The notes below the pieces were generated by a model. It made no database searches. It was not told the origin of the DNA and was given only the letters and a program-made list of their open reading frames with translations. The position numbers were made by a program, and so were the translations under genes. A DNA stretch of 64,000 nt from Micrococcaceae bacterium Sec5.7 (GTDB taxonomy: Bacteria; Actinomycetota; Actinomycetes; Actinomycetales; Micrococcaceae): NCBI GenBank assembly GCA_039636785.1, contig CP144169.1, positions 1,612,001-1,676,000 on the forward strand. Direction: 5' to 3'. Positions within the stretch are counted from its first letter, which is position 1, and each line of letters opens with the position of its first letter. Positions 15,648-23,569 of the stretch are shown in pieces.

Positions 15648-16862
15648 GTGCTGAAGATCGGATTGACGGGCGGTATCGCCTCAGGCAAGTCAGTGGTGGC
15701 TGCGCGGTTGCGTGAACTCGGCGCCTTGCTCATCGACGCGGATGCCCTGGCGCGTGACGTGGTTGAGCCGGGCACGGCAGGCCTCACAGCCATTGTGGAG
15801 GCCTTCGGACCAGGCATGCTGGACAGTGCCGGCAGGCTGGAACGCGCAGGACTGGGCGCCGTGGTATTCAACAACCCTGAGCGGCTTGCGGTGCTGAATG
15901 GCATCGTCCATCCCCTGGTCCGGGAGCGCGCCGCAGCGGTGATCGCCGCCGCTCCGGCCGGAGCCATTGTGGTCCAGGACATTCCTCTGCTGGTGGAGAC
16001 CGGCCAAGGCTCCGGCTTCCATCTGGTCCTGGTCGTGGACGCGCCGGATGACATCCGCGCACAGCGCATGCTGGACCACCGGAAGATGTCGGCGGACGAG
16101 GCGCGGTCCCGGATGGCGGCGCAGGCTTCACGGGAGAACAGGCTGGCTGCAGCCGACGCGGTGCTGGAGAACACCGGTACCCTCGCAGAGCTCCACGAGT
16201 CCGTGGACCGCCTGTGGCGGCAGCGGTTTGAGCCCTTTTCCGTAAACCTCCGGGAAGGCGCCGTTGCTCCCCGGGCAGGCGGGCCTGTGCTGACGTCCGC
16301 AGATCCGGACTGGCCGCGTCAGGCGGCTCTTCTGGCTGCCCGGCTCAAGGCCGCAGCCCCGGATGCTGTTCTTGCTGTGGATCACATCGGTTCCACCTCC
16401 GTGCCGGGGCTGGACGCCAGGGATGTGATCGACCTGCAGCTGACTGTGGTGGACCTGGAGACTGCAGACCGGATCGCCCCTGAGCTGGCAGCGGCAGGCT
16501 TTCCGAAGTGGCCCGGCAACTGGGCGGACGACCCCAAACCCCCGCATCCGCACCCGGAGCTGTGGCAAAAACGGCTGCATGGGAACGCGGATCCGGGAAG
16601 GCCGGTCAACCTCCATGTCCGCGCCGCGGATTCTCCAGGCCGGCGCTTCGCCCTGTGCTTCCGCGACTGGCTGCGGGACGATCCCGCGGCGCTGGGGGAG
16701 TACCTTGCGGAGAAGCGCCGCGTGTCCGCACGGCACGCCGAAAATTCCACCACCGCCGGTTACGCCGCATCCAAGGAACGCTGGTTCACGGCGGTTGCCG
16801 GTCCCGCCATGGAAGCGTGGGCGCAGCGCACAGCGTGGGTACCGCCGTCGTACTTCCCCTGA
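15648..16862 (+). CDS. coaE: Dephospho-CoA kinase fused to a GrpB-like domain
   Basis: The protein has 404 residues. Residues 1-200 are dephospho-CoA kinase, the last step of coenzyme A synthesis: P-loop [11 protein letters not shown] at 5-15, [15 protein letters not shown] near 29-43, and [10 protein letters not shown] near 107. Residues about 210-404 are a UPF0157/GrpB domain of the nucleotidyltransferase-like fold ([19 protein letters not shown] near 245, then [10 protein letters not shown]). The fusion is also known from mycobacterial CoaE, where the C-terminal half has been linked to folding or regulation of the kinase. The start GTG 15648 follows the -10 box by 6 nt. Confidence 0.94.
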   Translation: MLKIGLTGGIASGKSVVAARLRELGALLIDADALARDVVEPGTAGLTAIVEAFGPGMLDSAGRLERAGLGAVVFNNPERLAVLNGIVHPLVRERAAAVIAAAPAGAIVVQDIPLLVETGQGSGFHLVLVVDAPDDIRAQRMLDHRKMSADEARSRMAAQASRENRLAAADAVLENTGTLAELHESVDRLWRQRFEPFSVNLREGAVAPRAGGPVLTSADPDWPRQAALLAARLKAAAPDAVLAVDHIGSTSVPGLDARDVIDLQLTVVDLETADRIAPELAAAGFPKWPGNWADDPKPPHPHPELWQKRLHGNADPGRPVNLHVRAADSPGRRFALCFRDWLRDDPAALGEYLAEKRRVSARHAENSTTAGYAASKERWFTAVAGPAMEAWAQRTAWVPPSYFP

Positions 16863-16929
16863 CGGCGTACATAGTCCTGCCGGTGCCGGCGGAAGCGCAA
16901 TCAGGACAGTAACTGACCGTGGCCGGCGG

Positions 16930-16935
16930 TACATT
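16930..16935 (+). promoter_or_regulatory. -10 box of uvrB (leaderless)
   Basis: TACATT is followed by 6 nt (agattc) and ATG 16942. No Shine-Dalgarno sequence and no LexA-like palindrome are seen in the 80 bp upstream. Confidence 0.55.
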
Positions 16936-16941
16936 AGATTC

Positions 16942-19041
16942 ATGAGCCTTGCCCAGGAAATCAATCGTGTCGTGGCCCCCTTTGAGGTCATCAGCGAGTT
17001 CCAGCCCGCCGGTGACCAGCCAACGGCCATAGCCGAGCTTACGGAGCGCATCAACAACGGCGAAAAGGACGTGGTGCTGCTCGGCGCCACCGGCACAGGC
17101 AAGAGTGCCACTACTGCCTGGCTGATCGAACAGGTCCAGCGGCCCACCCTGGTGATGGTCCAGAACAAAACACTGGCCGCCCAGCTCGCCAACGAATTCC
17201 GTGAGTTGCTGCCCAACAACGCCGTGGAATACTTCGTCTCCTACTATGACTACTACCAGCCGGAAGCCTACGTCCCGCAGACGGATACCTTCATTGAGAA
17301 GGACTCTTCCGTCAACGAGGAAGTTGAACGCCTCCGGCATTCTGCCACCAATGCCCTGCTGACCCGCCGTGACGTGATTGTTGTCGCTTCGGTTTCCTGC
17401 ATCTACGGCCTGGGTACGCCGGAGGAATACATTGCAGGGATGGTGACGCTCCGCCGCGGTGCCCAGATGAACCGGGACGATCTCCTCCGGAGGTTCGTCG
17501 CCATGCAATACACGCGCAATGACATGGACTTCCACCGCGGCACCTTCCGCGTCCGCGGGGACACCGTGGAAATCATCCCCATGTATGAGGAACTGGCCCT
17601 GCGCATTGAGTTCTTCGGGGACGAGATCGAGAACATCTCCACGCTTCACCCGGTGACAGGTGACGTGCTGCGGGATGAAACGGAAATGTACGTCTTCCCT
17701 GCTTCGCACTATGTGGCCGGTCCCCAGCGGATGGGGCGCGCCATCAAGGCAATCGAAGACGAACTCGCGGAGCGCCTCAGCGTCCTCGAGGGCCAGAACA
17801 AACTCGTGGAAGCCCAGCGCCTGCGGATGCGCACCACCTATGACCTCGAAATGATGCAGCAGATGGGCTTCTGCAACGGCATCGAGAACTATTCACGCCA
17901 CATCGACGGCCGGGCGGGCGGTACGGCGCCGCACTGCCTCATCGACTATTTCCCGGACGACTTCCTCTTGGTCATTGACGAATCACATGTCACCGTGCCG
18001 CAGATCGGTGCCATGTATGAAGGCGACATGTCCCGAAAGCGCACCCTGGTCGACCACGGCTTCCGCCTGCCGTCCGCTATGGATAACAGGCCGCTCAAAT
18101 GGGACGAGTTCCTGGAGCGCGTGGGCCAGACCGTCTATCTGTCGGCCACCCCGGGCAAGTACGAACTCGGTAAGGCGGACGGCTTCGTCCAGCAGATCAT
18201 CAGGCCCACCGGCCTGATCGATCCGGAAGTGGTGGTGAAACCCACCAAGGGCCAGATCGATGACCTTCTCGGTGAGATCCGCAACCGTGTGGAAAAGAAC
18301 GAGCGCGTCCTGGTCACCACACTGACCAAACGCATGGCGGAGGACCTCACGGACTATCTGTTGGGGCACGGCATCAAGGTGGAGTACCTGCACTCGGACG
18401 TCGATACCCTCCGGCGCATCGAGCTGCTCCGTGAACTCCGGATGGGGAGTTTCGACGTTCTCGTGGGCATTAACCTGCTCCGGGAGGGCCTCGACCTTCC
18501 CGAGGTTTCCCTTGTCAGCATCCTCGATGCCGACAAGGAAGGCTTCCTGCGGTCGGCCACGTCCCTGATCCAGACCATTGGCCGTGCCGCGAGAAACGTA
18601 TCGGGCGAAGTCCATATGTATGCCGACCGCATCACGGACTCCATGGCCAAGGCGATCGATGAAACGAACCGCCGCCGGGAAATCCAGGTTGCCTACAACA
18701 CCGAGAACGGTGTGGATCCCATGCCGCTGCGGAAAAAGATTGCGGACATCACTGACCAGCTGGCAAGGGAAGACGCCGACACCCAGGAGCTGCTGAACAA
18801 CAACCGACTGGCCAAGGGCGCCAAACGGGGGAAGGCTGCAGCCAAGGGCGCAACCATGGTCCGGGCGGACGGACTGGCTGCCGCACCGGCGGAAGATCTC
18901 GTGGGGCTCATCCAACAGCTGACGGAGCAGATGCACGGCGCCGCGGCGGAGCTGCAATTCGAAGTGGCAGCCAGGATCCGTGACGAAGTGGGTGAACTGA
19001 AAAAGGAACTGCGCCAGATGCAGGCCGCCGGCCACGCATAG
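16942..19041 (+). CDS. uvrB: Excinuclease ABC subunit B
   Basis: UvrB (699 residues) is the damage-verification helicase of nucleotide excision repair. Visible motifs are the P-loop GATGTGKS at 48-55; the beta-hairpin region beginning [15 protein letters not shown] near 95 that clamps DNA; DEAD-box-like [15 protein letters not shown]; and motif [12 protein letters not shown]-terminal UVR domain ([19 protein letters not shown]) contacts UvrC. The start at 16942 removes an upstream extension that is only the shadow of coaE. UvrA and UvrC are encoded 12 and 17 kb further on. Confidence 0.97.
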   Translation: MSLAQEINRVVAPFEVISEFQPAGDQPTAIAELTERINNGEKDVVLLGATGTGKSATTAWLIEQVQRPTLVMVQNKTLAAQLANEFRELLPNNAVEYFVSYYDYYQPEAYVPQTDTFIEKDSSVNEEVERLRHSATNALLTRRDVIVVASVSCIYGLGTPEEYIAGMVTLRRGAQMNRDDLLRRFVAMQYTRNDMDFHRGTFRVRGDTVEIIPMYEELALRIEFFGDEIENISTLHPVTGDVLRDETEMYVFPASHYVAGPQRMGRAIKAIEDELAERLSVLEGQNKLVEAQRLRMRTTYDLEMMQQMGFCNGIENYSRHIDGRAGGTAPHCLIDYFPDDFLLVIDESHVTVPQIGAMYEGDMSRKRTLVDHGFRLPSAMDNRPLKWDEFLERVGQTVYLSATPGKYELGKADGFVQQIIRPTGLIDPEVVVKPTKGQIDDLLGEIRNRVEKNERVLVTTLTKRMAEDLTDYLLGHGIKVEYLHSDVDTLRRIELLRELRMGSFDVLVGINLLREGLDLPEVSLVSILDADKEGFLRSATSLIQTIGRAARNVSGEVHMYADRITDSMAKAIDETNRRREIQVAYNTENGVDPMPLRKKIADITDQLAREDADTQELLNNNRLAKGAKRGKAAAKGATMVRADGLAAAPAEDLVGLIQQLTEQMHGAAAELQFEVAARIRDEVGELKKELRQMQAAGHA

Positions 19042-19079
19042 GCGGCACCGGACTTCACATGGACGTTCCCTCCGCAGTC

Positions 19080-19085
19080 TAGGGT
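19080..19085 (+). promoter_or_regulatory. -10 box for the terC riboswitch transcript
   Basis: TAGGGT lies about 12 nt before the riboswitch aptamer, so a transcript starting near 19092 would begin with the whole aptamer. TTCACA at 19054-19059 is a possible, loosely spaced -35 box. Confidence 0.45.
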
Positions 19086-19097
19086 AAAGTTGATCTC

Positions 19098-19216
19098 ACG
19101 TAGGGGAGTATCCCGAGCGCTACGATCGTCAACACGCAAGGCACAGTTGCCTTGCCGGGCGTAGCGGGCAGCCATTTAGCACCAAGTGCGCCAGGCCTGC
19201 CGGAGAGACTTACACC
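19098..19216 (+). ncRNA. yybP-ykoY (manganese) riboswitch upstream of terC
   Basis: The leader contains the hallmark segments of the yybP-ykoY aptamer in order: GGGGAGTA at 19103-19110, ATCGTCAACACG at 19124-19135, and GGAGAGACTTACACC at 19202-19216. Intervening complementary arms (CGCTACG with CGTAGCG; CCTGCCGG side stems) fold into the paired-arm structure. This class binds Mn2+ and controls metal-efflux genes, and it is commonly found before terC-family genes. A GAAAGG Shine-Dalgarno sequence follows the aptamer, so control of translation or elongation is both possible. Identification is by eye, not by covariance search. Confidence 0.82.
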
Positions 19217-19246
19217 GCATCTCTGTACCCTGCGAAAGGTATTTCT

Positions 19247-20275
19247 GTGCCCACACTTCCCGTCTGGTTCGAGGTCGGCTCCTTCGTCGTCCTCGGCATC
19301 ATTCTCGCGTTTGACCTCCTTATGGTCCTTCGGCGACCCCACGAGCCCTCCATGAAGGAAGCCGGGCTGTGGGTGGCCTTCTACGTCGCTCTGGCCCTTG
19401 GTTTTGCCGGCGCCATGTTCTTCTTCGCCGGCCATGAGTACGGCGGACAGTTCATCGCAGGCTGGGTGACTGAATACAGCCTCAGCATCGACAACCTGTT
19501 TGTCTTCATCATCATCATGGCGCGCTTCTCCGTGCCGCGTAAATATCAGCAGGAAGTGCTGATGGTGGGCATCATCATCGCGCTTATCCTGCGCGGGATC
19601 TTCATCCTGCTGGGCGCCATCGTCATCGAACAGTTCAGCTGGGTCTTCTACATCTTCGGCGCCTTCCTGCTCTGGACAGCCTGGAAGCAGGCCCAGGACG
19701 ACGGCGAAGACGAAGAGGACAGGGAAAATCCTTTGATCGCCAAGCTCCGCAAGGTGTTCCCCATGTCGGAGAAGTTCGACGGCGGTAAGCTCCGCACCGT
19801 GGTCAACGGCAAGAAGGTCTTCACCCCGATGCTGATCGTCTTTGTGACCATCGGCATGACGGACCTGCTGTTCGCGGTGGATTCCATTCCCGCGATCTTC
19901 GGCCTGACCCAGAGCGCGTTCATCGTCTTTACGGCGAACATCTTTGCGCTGATGGGCCTGCGCCAGCTGTACTTCCTGCTGGGCGGCCTGATGAACCGGT
20001 TGATCTACCTGAAGCACGCACTGTCCGTGATCCTGGCCTTCATCGGCGTCAAGCTGGTCCTGCACGCCATGCACGTGAATGAGCTTCCGTTCATTAACGG
20101 CGGCCAGCACATCGAATGGGCTCCGGAAATCCCCACCTATGTTTCGCTTGCTGTCATCGTCGGCACCATCATCATCGCCGTCGTCGCCAGCCTGCTGAGT
20201 TCCGGGGTACAAAAGGCCAAGCTGGACTCCCGGCTTGAGGAAGACTCGAAGAAAAGCCTGAGCGACGCCGACTAG
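19247..20275 (+). CDS. TerC-family membrane protein (probable metal exporter)
   Basis: This 342-residue integral membrane protein of the TerC/Alx family has about eight or nine hydrophobic segments and the conserved acidic motifs SLSIDNLFVFIII near residues 75-87 and FAVDSIPAIFGL near 205-216, each with the membrane-embedded aspartate typical of the family. Family members such as Alx and MeeF/MeeY-type proteins export Mn2+. The manganese-type riboswitch in the leader supports that role here. A tellurite-resistance function is only historical naming. GTG 19247 follows GAAAGG at good spacing. The C-terminus is charged. Confidence 0.9.
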   Translation: MPTLPVWFEVGSFVVLGIILAFDLLMVLRRPHEPSMKEAGLWVAFYVALALGFAGAMFFFAGHEYGGQFIAGWVTEYSLSIDNLFVFIIIMARFSVPRKYQQEVLMVGIIIALILRGIFILLGAIVIEQFSWVFYIFGAFLLWTAWKQAQDDGEDEEDRENPLIAKLRKVFPMSEKFDGGKLRTVVNGKKVFTPMLIVFVTIGMTDLLFAVDSIPAIFGLTQSAFIVFTANIFALMGLRQLYFLLGGLMNRLIYLKHALSVILAFIGVKLVLHAMHVNELPFINGGQHIEWAPEIPTYVSLAVIVGTIIIAVVASLLSSGVQKAKLDSRLEEDSKKSLSDAD

Positions 20276-20280
20276 TGCGG

Positions 20281-20306
20281 CCCGGGTCCAGTCCCCTGGA
20301 CCCGGG
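20281..20306 (+). terminator. Terminator hairpin after terC
   Basis: A perfect 10-bp stem (cccgggtcca / tggacccggg, 6-nt loop) sits just after the terC stop codon. There is no T-run, so it may be a rho-assisted or RNA-stabilising hairpin. It argues against the longer open frame of the next gene that starts at 20275. Confidence 0.6.
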
Positions 20307-20331
20307 GCGCCCTCCGCCCGATGCTCGTACG

Positions 20332-21708
20332 GTGACTATTCTTACCGTTACGGCGCTGGACCCGCATAAGATCCAGCGCCGTACCGTTTTGCTGCTGAGT
20401 TCCGCGCAGTTGCTCAGCGGTGTGGGGAGCGGTGCCAGCTTGTCTGTGGGTTCCCTCCTGGCAGTTCAGCTCTCCGGTTCGAATGCGTGGGCTGGTTCGG
20501 TCACCACCACTATGACAATGGCCGCCGCACTGGCCGCGCTGCCGTTGGCGGAACTGGCTGAACGGCGGGGCCGCCGGACAGGCCTGATGGCCGGCCTGCT
20601 GGCTGCCATGCTGGGCGCCGTCCTGGTGATCGCGGCAACGGTGAGTGGCCTGTTTCCGGTGCTGCTCGCAGGGGCAGCGCTGCTGGGACTGGGCACTGCG
20701 GCCAATCTCCAGGCGCGGTTCGCCGCCGTGGACCTGGCGGATGCAAAACACCGCGGACGTTCACTGGCCATCGTGGTGTGGGCCGTAACAGCCGGGGCTG
20801 TTGCCGGCCCCAACCTGATCAGGCCGGGTGCAGCCGTGGGGGAAGCTCTTGGTCTGCCCGCCATCGCCGGACCATTCGTCTTCTCAACGGCCGGACTGGC
20901 GCTTGCGGCCCTGCTGCTGTTTGTCGGTCTCAGGCCGGATCCGCTCCTCCTGGCACTGCGGCTGAGGGAAGAGGCCGCCACCGCTGGCACAGCGGTGGAA
21001 TCGGCACGGCCGGCGACTTCGGGTCCGGCACCGGTTGGCCCGGCTCCGCGCCGCCGTCGTTCCCTCCGAAGGGGGCTGGCTGCTGTCAGGGCGTCGCCAC
21101 GGGCCGGACTTGCCCTTCTGTCCGTTGTGGCGGCCCACGGCTGCATGGCAGCGGTGATGTCCATGACTCCACTGCATCTGCAATTGCTCACGGAAGGACC
21201 GCTGGCCGTCCATGCGGACGGGCACACGCATGCCGCGAGCACGGATGTGTTCATCCTGATCGGTTTCACCATTTCGCTGCACATCGCCGGGATGTATGCA
21301 CTGTCACCGGTCATGGGTTGGCTCACGGACCGCATTGGCAGAATCCGCACCATCCTGATGGGGCACGGACTGCTGTTGATCGCGGCCCGCTGCGCCGGAT
21401 TCGGTTCAGCCGAACCAGTGCTGGTCACCATGGGTCTGGTGCTGCTGGGCCTGGGCTGGTCCGCGGCCACCATCGCCGGCTCCACCTTGCTGGCCGAAAG
21501 CGTGGCCGACGACCACCGGGTGCTCGTTCAGGGCGTCTCGGACACCACCATGAGCGCCGCCGGCGCCGTCGGGGCAGGATTCTCCGGGCTGGTGATGAGC
21601 TGGATCGGATACCAGGGCCTGAACATGGCTGCGGCCGTGATCGCCGCCGGAGTGATCGCCACCGTTGTGGCCGTCACATTCCGGCACCGGGTGCCCGTCA
21701 CACGCTGA
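20332..21708 (+). CDS. MFS transporter
   Basis: This 458-residue major-facilitator protein has about twelve hydrophobic segments. The loop 2-3 motif is PLAELAERRGRRTGLMAG, and the equivalent loop of the second half is GWLTDRIGRIRTILMG, matching the motif A pattern in both halves. A long basic cytoplasmic loop with PRRRRSLRRG separates the halves, and a histidine-containing periplasmic loop (HADGHTHAAS) precedes helix 8. The substrate is unknown. GTG 20332 is chosen because a GATGCT -10-like box ends 6 nt upstream and the terC hairpin occupies the earlier part of the frame. It ends 4 bp from a convergent gene. Confidence 0.85.
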   Translation: MTILTVTALDPHKIQRRTVLLLSSAQLLSGVGSGASLSVGSLLAVQLSGSNAWAGSVTTTMTMAAALAALPLAELAERRGRRTGLMAGLLAAMLGAVLVIAATVSGLFPVLLAGAALLGLGTAANLQARFAAVDLADAKHRGRSLAIVVWAVTAGAVAGPNLIRPGAAVGEALGLPAIAGPFVFSTAGLALAALLLFVGLRPDPLLLALRLREEAATAGTAVESARPATSGPAPVGPAPRRRRSLRRGLAAVRASPRAGLALLSVVAAHGCMAAVMSMTPLHLQLLTEGPLAVHADGHTHAASTDVFILIGFTISLHIAGMYALSPVMGWLTDRIGRIRTILMGHGLLLIAARCAGFGSAEPVLVTMGLVLLGLGWSAATIAGSTLLAESVADDHRVLVQGVSDTTMSAAGAVGAGFSGLVMSWIGYQGLNMAAAVIAAGVIATVVAVTFRHRVPVTR

Positions 21709-21710
21709 AA

Positions 21711-21729
21711 GGTCAGTTCCGGACTGACC
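21711..21729. terminator. Shared hairpin between two convergent genes
   Basis: GGTCAGT / ACTGACC with a 5-nt loop forms a symmetrical stem-loop between the MFS stop codon and the leftward S33 peptidase gene. The peptidase stop codon (21713-21715) is inside the stem. It could act in both directions, although no T-run follows on either strand. Confidence 0.45.
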
Positions 21730-23053
21730 GGGTCATGCCCAACAGCCGGGCGAAGATCGCCTCTCCATCATCCGCAATCCCGTCGTGGTGGAAATCTCCG
21801 GTCTCCCAGACCTGGAGTCCACGGACCGCCGACGCCGTTTCCAGGGAGAGTTCCCGCTCAACGTAGATGTCATCGCTGTACACCGCCGCAGCCGCCGGGA
21901 CGGTGTTGGCAGCCAGCCGGTCTGGAAGGTACAGCGGTTTCCAGTCGTCCTTCGCCGCCAACAGCCCGGCCACTTCCTGCAACGGGCGCAGCGCAGCGTC
22001 CTGCTCGAAGTACCACGGGTACACCATCTCCCCGGTGAGGAGAATTTCCGCGGCGTCCGGCGCGAACTCCGGAAAGTCCTGCAGCACGCGCCAGGCGGCC
22101 CAGTCCGTCGATTTCCCCTGGCCGTAAATGGATTCATGCATCAACGCATACAGCGGATTGGCGGCGCGTGAGACAAGTCCGCGGAGCTGTTCCAGAAACG
22201 GGTCACTGAGCCGGACGCCGTCGGGAGTTTCAGTAAACGCATCCTCCAACAGATGGTGCAGTCCATCCACTCGGGTATTTCCGCCCAGGAATGCACCCAC
22301 CATCTGGAACCGTTCCACCGTGAGCCGCTCGCCGCCAGGCAGGAATTCCGGAGTCTGTGTCAGGTGGAGCACGATACGGTTTACAGTGTGCCGGTCTTCG
22401 GGATACCAACGGAAGTATTCGGCATTCCGTTCCGCCACGCGACGGAAGGTAGCCCGGTACACCCGGTCAGCTGATCCTGTAAGCGGGGCCAGGCCACCCG
22501 TGATGAGGACTTCCCGCAGCCCCTCCGGCGCGAACGACAGATAGCTGAGGGCACAGAAACCGCCGAAACTTTGGCCGTAGATGGTCCATGGTCCGGAGCC
22601 AAGGGCATGCCGGATCAGTTCGGCATCTGCCACGATCGAATCTGCCCGGAAATGTGTCACGTATTCTGCCTGTTCCCGGGCAGAACCACGCAGCGGCAGG
22701 GTGTTTCGGTCGATGGGGGATGACAGACCGGTTCCGCGCTGGTCCAGCATCAGTATCCGGAAGTCCTTGGCGGCGGCCTTGCTCCAGCCGCCCAGCGAGG
22801 CCAGCCGGTTGCCTCGCCCTCCGGGCCCGCCCTGCAGATAGACGAGCCAGGGGAGCTGCGCCGCTTCAGCCTCGGTGTGGTCGGTGGAAACGTACTCGCG
22901 GGCAAAAACGGTGATGGTTTCCGTGCTGCGGCCGGACGCGAAGTGGTCCAGCGGAACCGAGAAATAGTGCTCCGCCGTGCGCATGCCGCGGAATTCATGG
23001 CGCGCCCTGACCGAATGCGCAGCTGAGGTCGCGGTTTTGGCCGATTCAGCCAC
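21713..23053 (-). CDS. S33-family alpha/beta hydrolase (proline iminopeptidase-like)
   Basis: The 446-residue protein has the alpha/beta-hydrolase core of the prolyl aminopeptidase family: WLVYLQGGPGGRGNR near residues 68-82 (oxyanion region), DQRGTGLSS near 103, and the nucleophile elbow GQSFGGF near 157-163. The GDFHHDG segment near the C-terminus carries the catalytic histidine. Such enzymes release N-terminal proline or other residues from short peptides. There is no signal peptide, so it is cytoplasmic. The GTG start overlaps the preceding acetyltransferase gene by 8 bp, indicating a two-gene leftward operon. Confidence 0.87.
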   Translation of the reverse strand: MAESAKTATSAAHSVRARHEFRGMRTAEHYFSVPLDHFASGRSTETITVFAREYVSTDHTEAEAAQLPWLVYLQGGPGGRGNRLASLGGWSKAAAKDFRILMLDQRGTGLSSPIDRNTLPLRGSAREQAEYVTHFRADSIVADAELIRHALGSGPWTIYGQSFGGFCALSYLSFAPEGLREVLITGGLAPLTGSADRVYRATFRRVAERNAEYFRWYPEDRHTVNRIVLHLTQTPEFLPGGERLTVERFQMVGAFLGGNTRVDGLHHLLEDAFTETPDGVRLSDPFLEQLRGLVSRAANPLYALMHESIYGQGKSTDWAAWRVLQDFPEFAPDAAEILLTGEMVYPWYFEQDAALRPLQEVAGLLAAKDDWKPLYLPDRLAANTVPAAAAVYSDDIYVERELSLETASAVRGLQVWETGDFHHDGIADDGEAIFARLLGMTRSVRN

Positions 23054-23546
23054 GGACGCCTGCTTCCTTCCTGCTGCCGAAGGTCTCCAGCGCCGTTCCC
23101 GTCAGCCGGAACGTGGACCATTCCTCCATCGCGAAGGCGCCGAGCCTTTTGTAGAAGTCAATGGACGGTTCGTTCCAGTTCAGAACGCTCCATTCAACGC
23201 GCGCATAACCGCGTTCGACGGCGGTGGCCGCCAGATGCTGCAGCAGCGCCTTGCCATGGCCCTCGCCGCGCGAATCAGGTGTGACGTACAAGTCTTCGAG
23301 GTAGATTCCGTGGACGCCTTCCCACGTGGAGTAGTTGAGGAACCAGAGGGCAAACCCCTGTACTTCTCCGGCCGCATTTTCTGCGATATGGGCGAACACC
23401 TGCGGGTTCGGGCCGAACAAAGCTCCGGTCAGCATATCCGGGGTGTTCCGGACGGCGTCCGGTTCCTTTTCGTAGATGGCGAGTTCATGGATCATCTGCA
23501 GGATTGCGGGGACATCTTCAACGGTTGCGGGCCGGATTACACTCAT
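23046..23546 (-). CDS. GNAT-family N-acetyltransferase (diamine acetyltransferase-like)
   Basis: The 166-residue single-domain GNAT enzyme starts SVIRPATVEDVPAILQMI. It has the strand-4 motif IYLEDLYVTPDSRGEGHGKALL near 85-106, with the RGxGxG/A acetyl-CoA loop, and NEPSIDFYKRLGA near 126-138. The GIYLEDLYV pattern is typical of spermidine/spermine acetyltransferase-like members, but the acceptor is not proven. ATG 23546 is 7 nt after a -10 box. It heads the operon with the S33 peptidase. Confidence 0.85.
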   Translation of the reverse strand: MSVIRPATVEDVPAILQMIHELAIYEKEPDAVRNTPDMLTGALFGPNPQVFAHIAENAAGEVQGFALWFLNYSTWEGVHGIYLEDLYVTPDSRGEGHGKALLQHLAATAVERGYARVEWSVLNWNEPSIDFYKRLGAFAMEEWSTFRLTGTALETFGSRKEAGVRG

Positions 23547-23553
23547 GCATCCG

Positions 23554-23559
23554 AGCTTA
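23554..23559 (-). promoter_or_regulatory. -10 box of the GNAT/S33 operon (leaderless)
   Basis: On the minus strand TAAGCT is followed by 7 nt (cggatgc) and ATG 23546, with no Shine-Dalgarno sequence. Confidence 0.55.
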
Positions 23560-23569
23560 CTAGGGGCAA

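Noticed and set aside
16579..16941. Upstream extension of uvrB by 121 residues
   Set aside because: This segment is an out-of-frame reading of the coaE 3' end; the conserved UvrB start is at 16942 next to a -10 box.
20275..20331. MFS start at GTG 20275
   Set aside because: The first codons are the arms of the terC terminator hairpin and encode a Pro/Gly run; GTG 20332 has a -10-like box at the right distance.
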